DNA of 64,000 bases from Neocallimastix lanati (nom. inval.) (Eukaryota > Neocallimastigomycota > Neocallimastigomycetes > Neocallimastigales > Neocallimastigaceae): contig JACVTC010000094.1 in the NCBI GenBank assembly GCA_016946835.1, positions 522,501 to 586,500 on the forward strand, read 5' to 3'. The notes under the pieces are model-generated. The model saw only the letters and a list, made by a program, of their open reading frames with translations, was not told the DNA's origin and made no database searches. Both the position numbers and the translations under genes were made by a program. Position 1 is the first letter of the stretch. Every line of letters begins with the position of its first letter. Of this stretch, positions 57,003-64,000 are shown piece by piece.

Positions 57003-57914
57003 ATGTCCAAGGAAACAACTTTGAGCTTTAAAGAATTGAAAAAAGAATTAAGAGATATTGTGAAACTTAGCAAGGACAATTTAGATATTAAGTCCTGGGC
57101 TACTGAATTAAAACTTTGGATCAAGATACAAGGTATTACAGATCCAGAAACAATATTTAATGCTTGTTTACTTACCAGCTCTGGTGAAGTACAACGCGTC
57201 ATTGAAGATTTGGGAGAAGATAGTGATGATGAAAGTGATGATTCATCAGATGAAGAAGAAGAAGATGATGAAGAAGAAAATGTTGATGATGATATTAAAT
57301 TTCCTTCTCTTGGAAAAATTATTTCAAGTCTTGAAAATTTTTACGGTATTAAAGAAGACCAAAATTTACTTCTTAAAGAACTTCGTGCAATGCGAATTAA
57401 AAGAAACGAAAAGATTAAAGACTTTAATGTAAGATATAGAACTTTGTACACTAAACTTGATAAAAAGAGAAGAAAGCGCATTGGTGTACTAGATTATATT
57501 GATTCTATTCAAAATAATTATGAAGCCTGGAAGAAATTATCCCTTAAAGATGATATAAGTATGGATAAAGCTTTCAAAATTGCCGAGAAAGTAGATAGAC
57601 TTTCTGTAAGGAACAATAATATTAATACCTATAATGTTAATAATTCCCAACATAATCAAAATAATCAAATCGGTAATACTTCAAGACTTTATCCTAAAAG
57701 AAGAAACGAAACTTTCCAAACAAGTCAAACAAATAATAAACCGAAACCTCAAGATATTATTGAAGAATCAACCCAGAAAATGAGAAATTTATCTGTTAAA
57801 ACTTGCTTCTTCTGTAAGGAAGAAGGTCATTACTCATACTATTGCCCTCAATTAAATAAGATTATGGAAAAAAATAAAAAAGAAATATATTCCAAAAAGT
57901 CTTTAAACTTCTAA
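57003..57914 (+). CDS. gag: Gag of element B2
   Basis: 303 residues from ATG 57003 to TAA 57912-57914. It differs from B Gag at only a few positions (SMDKAF for SMEKAF, NNQIGNTSRL for NNQNSTTSRL, NKPKPQ for NKLKPQ). Zinc knuckle CFFCKEEGHYSYYC is intact. Confidence 0.92.
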   Translation: MSKETTLSFKELKKELRDIVKLSKDNLDIKSWATELKLWIKIQGITDPETIFNACLLTSSGEVQRVIEDLGEDSDDESDDSSDEEEEDDEEENVDDDIKFPSLGKIISSLENFYGIKEDQNLLLKELRAMRIKRNEKIKDFNVRYRTLYTKLDKKRRKRIGVLDYIDSIQNNYEAWKKLSLKDDISMDKAFKIAEKVDRLSVRNNNINTYNVNNSQHNQNNQIGNTSRLYPKRRNETFQTSQTNNKPKPQDIIEESTQKMRNLSVKTCFFCKEEGHYSYYCPQLNKIMEKNKKEIYSKKSLNF

Positions 57915-57934
57915 ATGGGAGCAGAAGCACTCCC
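57902..57934 (+). promoter_or_regulatory. -1 ribosomal frameshift signal, element B2
   Basis: TTTAAAC 57902-57908 with gag stop in the spacer and hairpin GGGAG 57917-57921 with CTCCC 57930-57934. Identical to B. Confidence 0.88.
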
Positions 57935-60900
57935 AATGACAAAACAATAGCTTCATTAAATAATTTACAAAATAATACTTTTACTAAGAATACTCTAATT
58001 GATAATAATTCCTTTAATGAAGAATCTGAAGAATCTGATTTTAGTGACACAACTGAAAGTGAGGATGATATCATTATAAATGCTATAAAAAGAAAAATGA
58101 ATGATAATAACAACGAAAAAGAAGAAAATGATTCCAAGAAAGTACATAAAAGTTTAAAAGATAATCCACGTCCTTTCGCAACTCCTGCTTTAAGAAAGAA
58201 GAAAGAAAATGAGCTACATAATAAACCAAATAAAGTTTATAAAAATCAAATACTTCCTTCAATTTTAACTCAACCAAATATTAACAAAGAAAAACAAAAA
58301 GAAAAGGAATTAAGAAATATAACAAGAGTAAGAGAAAGTAAAGAAGAAAACAACAATTATTCATCAAATGGAAAGGAAAAAGTTGAATCTGAAGATATAC
58401 GTGTAATCGATAATGAAATAGAAGATCTAGAAATGAATAAAGATAATCAACAAAATAAAACTAATACTTTGGAAAAATTAATTTCAACAAAAACTAAAGA
58501 AATTAATAATGGAAATACTCAGTTAGTAAAAAGGAATATCAAAATGATGAATAATAAAGAACCTTACAATATTATGGATGATTTAAATAATCTTAAATCC
58601 AGTATTACGATAGGTCAACTCTTAAATGCATGTCCGAAAATTCGTTCACAATTAACTCAAGGTTTAAAGTTAGAAAAATCTAAAATAATTGGAACTGTAG
58701 ACAATGTAATAGCACGAACTTTATTAGTAAATAACTATGATCATAGCTACCTAAGTAAAAGTAATGAAGTAGCCGAAGAAGACTTAGCAATGGTTGATGC
58801 AAGTGTTGACGGAGTACTAGGAAAACTTTTAATTGATTCTTGTAGTAACCTAAGCATCGTTACTAAGCAGTATTTTGATAAATTACCTGGTGAATATGAA
58901 ACAGTTGGAAAAAGTCGTGGAAGAATCCAACTAGCAACACAAGATGAAGAATACTCGGAAGGAATTATTGTTCGATTACCAGTAAAAATTAATAATTATG
59001 AATTTAATGCGGACTTTAGAATTATTGAGAAAGAAGACTCTTTTTATGATATGTTAATAAACTTTAAAACTCAAATCGATCATTGTTTATTTATTCATCC
59101 GACCTTAAACAGTTTATGTAAACTTTTGTCAGAAAGTGAATACGAAGAAATAGCTAAAATAAATAATCAATATTATGATGAAGAAAGTATAATTTGCACT
59201 ATTAGAAAAGTTAAAGAAACGAATAATGAAAAGGAAATTATAAAGGAATTAACTCCAATGGAATTTATTGAGAGTGGTGAATTTTTAAGTACCTTAAATA
59301 AAGATTATAAAGAACAAATTATTAAAATTCTCAAAGAAATGATTGACATAGTTGCCACTTCAACAGAAGAACTAACTCCTTCTAAACTTTCACCACATAA
59401 GATCCGTTTAAAAGCTAATGCAAAGTCAGTAAAATTAAGAAGTTATAGGTTAATTAAATTAAAATCAGATATCTTAAAAGAAGAACTTACAAAGCTTATT
59501 AAGAAAGGATTGATAGAACCATCCTGTTCAGAATGGTCATCTCCAGTAGTACTTATTCTAAAACACAATGGAAAGTGGCGCTTGTGCATTGATTACCGAA
59601 AAGTCAATGATATGACAGAAAAAGATTTTTATTCAGTTCCATATATAGATGAAATTTTTGATAGTCTCGGAGGAGCTAAAATATTTACAACTCTTGATTT
59701 ATTTTCTGGTTTTCACCAAATCTTAATGGATGAAGAAAGCGTTGAAGTAACCACTTTCACTACTAAGTTTGGAAATTATCAATTTAAGGTTATGCCTTTT
59801 GGACTTACTGGAGCTCCCTCAACCTTCCAAAGAGAAATGAATAAAATTTTATTCCCTTTTATTGGTGAATTTGTTTACGTATTTATTGATGATGTTTTGA
59901 TCTATTCAAAAAGTATCGAAGAACATTTAATTCATATTAAACAAGTATTAGAAGTATTTAAAGAAAACAAGTTAAAAATTAATATTGAAAAGTGCCATTT
60001 TCTTCAAACTGAAGTTGATGTATTAGGTCACAAACTTACTACTAAAGGATTAAGCCCCATGGAAAGCAAAATAACAGCTATTAAGAAGTGGGAAGCCCCT
60101 TCATCACTTCATGAATTAAGATCATTTCTAGGAGCAGTAGGATATTATCGTGACTTTATTCCTAAATATGCTCAAATTACCTCACCTTTATGTAAATTAT
60201 TGAAAAAGAATACTAAATATGAATGGAATAAAGAACAACAAGAAAGCTTTGAACTCCTAAAAGAAAAATTAATCAATTCACCTATTCTAAAATTTCCGTT
60301 ATTTGACAAACCTTTTATCATTAGAACTAATGCTTCGTATAATGGAATTGGTGGAGTTCTTTTACAAAAAGAAGAAGAAACCGGTAAGGAGCATCCAATA
60401 CACTTTATAAGTAGAAGTTTGAAGAAAGCTGAAAAGAATTATGGTATCACAGATTTGGAAGGAACAGCTTTATTTTACTGTATGACTAAATTTAAATCTT
60501 ATATTGAAGGAAATCCATTACATACAACTATTTACACAGATCATAAACCATTAGTTGGTTTATTTAAGAATAAAGAACCTTTGAATGCAAGGCAAACAAG
60601 ATGGTGTCTAACCGCTAGTATGCTTGGAATTAATATAAAATATGAATCAGGCAAAAAGAATGTGTTAGCTGATGCTCTTTCAAGAATGAAAAGTAAGGAA
60701 GAGAGAAAGATATTATTAACAAAAATTACTAATGGAAATAATGAAGAATTATTATCTAAAGTTATAAAGGAATTTATTAATGAAAAGTTTACTGTTATTG
60801 ATGGTGAAGATTACTTTATCGACAATGGAAATTATAGAAAATTAATAACGGATGAAAATGAAAAATTTAAATTAATTTTAGAAGCTCATAATATTGGCCA

Positions 60901-61912
60901 CGAAGGATATTACAAAACATATCAAAGACTTAAGAAAAACTTTTATTGGAATCATATGATTAAAGATATCAAAAGAATTGTTAGTAATTGTGAAAAATGC
61001 CAGTTAAATCGTCCTCAACCATATCCAGAACCAACCGAAAACCATCCAACTAAAGTAGAGGGTCCCTTTGTGCATTTAGGATTAGATATTATAGGACCGT
61101 TACCAAAAACAAAAAATAATAATCAATATATTATAGTAACTGTTGATTACTTTACCAAATGGGTTGAAGCCGAACCCACTGAAAACATAACTTCCTCTGA
61201 TATAATTAAATTTTTAATAAACGTTTTTGCAAGACATGGTGTGCCTCAAATTATTACTACGGATAATGGAGTCCAATTCACTTCTGATATGACTAAAATC
61301 TTTCTTGATCTTTATGATGTATATGTTAAATTTGTAGCTACTTACCACCCTGAATCAAATGGCCTTACTGAAAATCGAAATAAAGAAATTGGAAAATTAC
61401 TCCGTTTATTAGGAAGGAAAAATCAAGATTGGGATGAAGTTTTACCTTCTGCTTTATGGGCACTTCGAACTACCAAAAATACAGCTACTGGACATTCTAG
61501 TTTTGAATTAGTATATGGAAGAGAAGACCAACAGCCTTATGATATAGCCATAAGAACAATTGAAAATGCAGGTAAATCATATGATGAAATTTTAATGGAA
61601 AAATTTGTTCGTCATTATCAATGGACTAGAGAAGCATGCGAAAATGTGAAGAATGCTAACAAGTATTGGGCAACAAGACGAGAAGAACAAATAAGTATGA
61701 AAAAAGGAAAAGAATTAAAGGCTGGTGATCTTGTTCTTGTTAGAAACTTTAGCCGCACTAAGCTAGAACCATATTACAATGGACCATTTAAAATTTTAAA
61801 AATTCAATTCAACACGGCAACCCTAATCGATCAGAAGACTGGAAAGCAACTCGATAGGAATGTTCACTTTAAAAATTTAGTAAAGTTTAACTCCGCTTAC
61901 AGAGAAGCTTGA
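57908..61912 (+). CDS. pol: Pol of element B2 (RNase H active-site mutant)
   Basis: Full-length open pol entered by -1 frameshift; the first downstream ATG is 58097. Domains as in B: DSC-type protease motif, RT with FIDD, RNase H, zinc-binding and D,D-35-E integrase, GPF-type tail. In RNase H the sequence is IIRTNASYNGIGG (codon 60329-60331 AAT) where B and C have IIRTDASY; loss of this Asp is expected to abolish RNase H activity. Other differences from B include KDFYSVP for KDSYSVP and KSVKLRSYRLIK for KPVKLRSYRLTK. At SALWALRT it agrees with C, so the SASWALRT of B is the variant. The copy is probably no longer autonomous. Confidence 0.93.
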   Translation, partial: LLNGSRSTPNDKTIASLNNLQNNTFTKNTLIDNNSFNEESEESDFSDTTESEDDIIINAIKRKMNDNNNEKEENDSKKVHKSLKDNPRPFATPALRKKKENELHNKPNKVYKNQILPSILTQPNINKEKQKEKELRNITRVRESKEENNNYSSNGKEKVESEDIRVIDNEIEDLEMNKDNQQNKTNTLEKLISTKTKEINNGNTQLVKRNIKMMNNKEPYNIMDDLNNLKSSITIGQLLNACPKIRSQLTQGLKLEKSKIIGTVDNVIARTLLVNNYDHSYLSKSNEVAEEDLAMVDASVDGVLGKLLIDSCSNLSIVTKQYFDKLPGEYETVGKSRGRIQLATQDEEYSEGIIVRLPVKINNYEFNADFRIIEKEDSFYDMLINFKTQIDHCLFIHPTLNSLCKLLSESEYEEIAKINNQYYDEESIICTIRKVKETNNEKEIIKELTPMEFIESGEFLSTLNKDYKEQIIKILKEMIDIVATSTEELTPSKLSPHKIRLKANAKSVKLRSYRLIKLKSDILKEELTKLIKKGLIEPSCSEWSSPVVLILKHNGKWRLCIDYRKVNDMTEKDFYSVPYIDEIFDSLGGAKIFTTLDLFSGFHQILMDEESVEVTTFTTKFGNYQFKVMPFGLTGAPSTFQREMNKILFPFIGEFVYVFIDDVLIYSKSIEEHLIHIKQVLEVFKENKLKINIEKCHFLQTEVDVLGHKLTTKGLSPMESKITAIKKWEAPSSLHELRSFLGAVGYYRDFIPKYAQITSPLCKLLKKNTKYEWNKEQQESFELLKEKLINSPILKFPLFDKPFIIRTNASYNGIGGVLLQKEEETGKEHPIHFISRSLKKAEKNYGITDLEGTALFYCMTKFKSYIEGNPLHTTIYTDHKPLVGLFKNKEPLNARQTRWCLTASMLGINIKYESGKKNVLADALSRMKSKEERKILLTKITNGNNEELLSKVIKEFINEKFTVIDGEDYFIDNGNYRKLITDENEKFKLILEAHNIGHEGYYKTYQRLKKNFYWNHMIKDIKRIVSNCEKCQLNRPQPYPEPTENHPTKVEGPFVHLGLDIIGPLPKTKNNNQYIIVTVDYFTKWVEAEPTENITSSDIIKFLINVFARHGVPQIITTDNGVQFTSDMTKIFLDLYDVYVKFVATYHPESNGLTENRNKEIGKLLRLLGRKNQDWDEVLPSALWALRTTKNTATGHSSFELVYGREDQQPYDIAIRTIENAGKSYDEILMEKFVRHYQWTREACENVKNANKYWATRREEQISMKKGKELKAGDLVLVRNFSRTKLEPYYNGPFKILKIQFNTATLIDQKTGKQLDRNVHFKNLVKFNSAYREA

Positions 61913-61930
61913 GTCTTCGTCGGGGCATCT

Positions 61931-62752
61931 TGATAAGAATGTACTAAATAATGCATTCTTAATTAAACCTACGATTTATTTCTAATACATTATGTGTACA
62001 TTATTATTTTTGTACTTTAATAAATTTTTAAATCCAAAGATCAAAAATTAAATCAAAAATTATATTAAACTTTATATTTTTATATTAAATCTTATATTAA
62101 TAGTAATATTTTTATATATTTAAAACTTATATTAGCAATATTAATAATAAATCTTATTTTTTTTATTTTTATATTAATAATGAAAATTTGTATTAATAAT
62201 ATTTTTATATATTGATAATTAAAAATTTATATATTATATTTTAACTTTTATTATAAAATTTTATATCAAAATGTTTTATTTTATATTGAAAAATATTTTA
62301 TTTTATTAAAAACCTTTATATTAGAATAGTATTTTTATTTTTATTTGAATATTTTAACAGATTGTAATAATAATTATAGCCAATTAAATAAATTCTTATT
62401 AGTAATATTTTAGATAGATTATTATAAAAAAAAAAAAAAAAAAAAAAAATGTTTTATTAATATTATAAATGTATTTTATTTATATTGTTATAATTAAATT
62501 TTATATAATTGATTATAAAATTCAATTTAAATTTAATAGTTTTTTTTAAAAAAAAAAAATAAATAAAATGTAATTTAGTGGCCAGAACAACTTTTATGCC
62601 TTGAAAAAAATATAAATAGTTGTAAATTTTGCTACCAATTTTTAAAAAATCATCAAAATAAATTTAATAAAATAAATAAATAAAATAATAAATAAATAAA
62701 TAAAATCTGTGTTTCTTACTTTATTTTTATTTAATTCTCTAAAACCTTAACA
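61931..62752 (+). repeat. 3' LTR of element B2
   Basis: 822 bp, preceded by TCGTCGGGGCATCT, ending CTTAACA, then GATT and solo LTR E. Confidence 0.93.
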
Positions 62753-62756
62753 GATT

Positions 62757-63227
62757 TGATACGTGACCACTATAAAAATGGTATTTAGGTAGATTCTTTA
62801 TGTTAAAGAAATACTTAAATATTATTGGTCAATAATAATTTTATAATAATATATATAATTTTAGAATAATAATTATTAAACGGGGAATTCTTTTATTTAT
62901 AAGTTTATACTAATGATGATAAATTAATTCATATAAATAGCTATTTTTATATTTTATTTTAGTATAGTTAAAAGAGATATTATATATATTTGAGATAATT
63001 AATTATAATATTTATATAAAAGAGTAATAATAATAATAATTGATGTAATAATTAATAATTAATAATAAATAAAGAGAACATTAAAAAGATATAATTATTA
63101 CTTTATTTTGTATTATTGTATGTGTTATTTCTAATTAATATTAGAATATATTATTTTGTCATAATTCCTTATTGTCATTGCCCATAAATAAATATTAATT
63201 TAGATACATAAATAAAATATCGTATCA
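62757..63227 (+). mobile_element. Solo LTR E
   Basis: 471 bp with perfect terminal TGATACG/CGTATCA. Flanked by GATT on both sides (62753-62756; 63228-63231). Shares CCACTATAAAAAT near its start and ATTAGAATATATTAT and GTCATAATTCCTTA near its end with F. Confidence 0.7.
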
Positions 63228-63231
63228 GATT

Positions 63232-63881
63232 TGATACGGTACCACTATAAAAATAAGATTTAGGTAGGAAATTTAGGTTAGAAATATTGTATAAATATTA
63301 TTGGTTATAATAATTAAAATAATTTATATATAGTTAATTCAAATAATTATTTTTAAAAGCATGGTTAATTCTTTTGTCATAATTAAAATAGATAAATTAT
63401 ATTATTAATGATTCTATTATTATGATAATAAATTAATTCATCATTATTATTAATAAGTTTTATTTTATATTTTAAATATTATTTTGAGAATTATATAATT
63501 TTAGGAGTTATATTATAAATACTGATGATTATATTTTATTTAGGAAATATATTTTTAAATATTGATAGTTATGTATTATTTAATTATGAAAATGTATTAT
63601 TAAATAAACTTATTAGGAAATTAATAGTTTAAGAGATATGTTTAATAACATATAATATTAAATAATTATTTTAACAATTATATAAAATTAAGAGAATGTA
63701 ATAATAAATATTTATGTATGTAAATATTTATTAAATAAAGAATAAAATATTATTATAAAGCATTATTATTATAAATTATTTTCTTATATTTATTAGAATA
63801 TATTATCGTGTCATAATTCCTTAGAGAAACGACCAACTAAATTAATAACTCGATATGGAATATTTTAAATGTTCTGTATCA
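63232..63881 (+). mobile_element. Solo LTR F
   Basis: 650 bp, TGATACGG...CTGTATCA, with GATT on both sides (63228-63231; 63882-63885). Same family as E but diverged in the middle, so E and F are separate old insertions. Confidence 0.7.
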
Positions 63882-63885
63882 GATT

Positions 63886-64000
63886 TGATAAATAACAAAA
63901 TTATTAAATTAAAATAAATAATAAAAAACAAATTCTGTCTAACTTAACCCAAAAATTAATCCATTCTAAAAAAAAAATTAAATCCATATTTAAGAAAAAT
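63886..64000 (+). mobile_element. Start of another A-family LTR (cut by window end)
   Basis: TGATAAATAACAAAATTATT onward matches the element A LTR, with a short internal deletion around 63930 (A has ATTCTTGATAAAGTTTTC, here ATTCTGTC). It lies at the far end of the stack from the recent copy A. Confidence 0.85.

Larger units (their letters stand above)
54557..62752 (+). mobile_element. Element B2: second copy of the B family
   Basis: 5' LTR 54557-55405 (849 bp) and 3' LTR 61931-62752 (822 bp) differ by a handful of substitutions and homopolymer lengths. Gag and Pol are nearly identical to B. The pre-gag hairpin array has 10 units compared with 5 in B. RNase H carries an Asp to Asn change at its first catalytic position. 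Left spacer CGAT, right spacer GATT. Confidence 0.95.

Noticed and set aside
1-64000. CRISPR arrays, bacterial operons, ribosome-binding sites, attachment sites
   Set aside because: The window is eukaryotic; the regular repeats are satellites or retroelement hairpin arrays, with no cas genes or spacer-repeat pattern.

Overview
The window is a very AT-rich eukaryotic nuclear region. Signs of a eukaryote are GT-AG introns, an intron-bearing tRNA-Ile(UAU), long poly-Asn tracts in a 2438-residue protein, long poly(A)/poly(T) runs and ATT/AAAT/AAAAT microsatellites, and LTR retrotransposons of the Ty3/gypsy order (RT, then RNase H, then integrase). The composition and protein style fit an anaerobic gut fungus (Neocallimastigomycota) best. 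A dictyostelid-like amoeba is a weaker alternative. This assignment is an inference; no taxonomic marker gene is present.

Left part (1-26861). A 7.3-kb intronless reading frame on the minus strand (740-8056) encodes a low-complexity, Ser/Asn/Pro-rich protein with a 15-residue tandem repeat. Next to it on the same strand is a small two-exon C2-domain gene (8996-9517) that is visible only after splicing. The next 17 kb is mostly AT-rich non-coding DNA with micro- and minisatellites, a dispersed duplicated module, a GC-richer island with several perfect stems (16113-16250, possible ncRNA), a few candidate exons (22.0, 22.9, 25.4, 25.7 and 26.0 kb) and an inverted repeat (25714-26289).

Right part (26862-64000). 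A minus-strand tRNA-Ile(UAU) gene is followed on its upstream side, 13 bp from the mature 5' end, by an unbroken file of LTR retroelements in one orientation. In order they are: element A (6.0 kb, non-autonomous, LTRs look identical), B (8.0 kb, apparently intact), C (9.8 kb, broken gag), four probable solo LTRs (D, G, H, I), B2 (8.2 kb, close relative of B with a mutated RNase H residue), two solo LTRs (E, F) and the start of another A-family LTR cut by the window end. Neighbouring units are separated by only 3-5 bp, and most spacers are 4-bp windows of CGATTG. This looks like repeated insertion at one RNA polymerase III-marked site, with newer copies pushing older ones outward.

Elements A, B, C and B2 share an expression plan. 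An LTR carries the promoter (clear TATAAATA in B and C). A TGGTGGAGA primer-binding site is followed by a 1.3-2.3-kb untranslated leader holding a conserved covarying RNA domain and further element-specific structures. Gag has a CCHC zinc knuckle. At its end is a -1 frameshift cassette (UUUAAAC or UUUAAAU, a gag stop in the spacer, a GGGAG/CTCCC hairpin with an 8-nt loop) leading into Pol (protease, RT, RNase H, integrase). Element A keeps gag, a canonical protease and the frameshift signal but has lost RT and most of integrase, so it would need enzymes supplied in trans.
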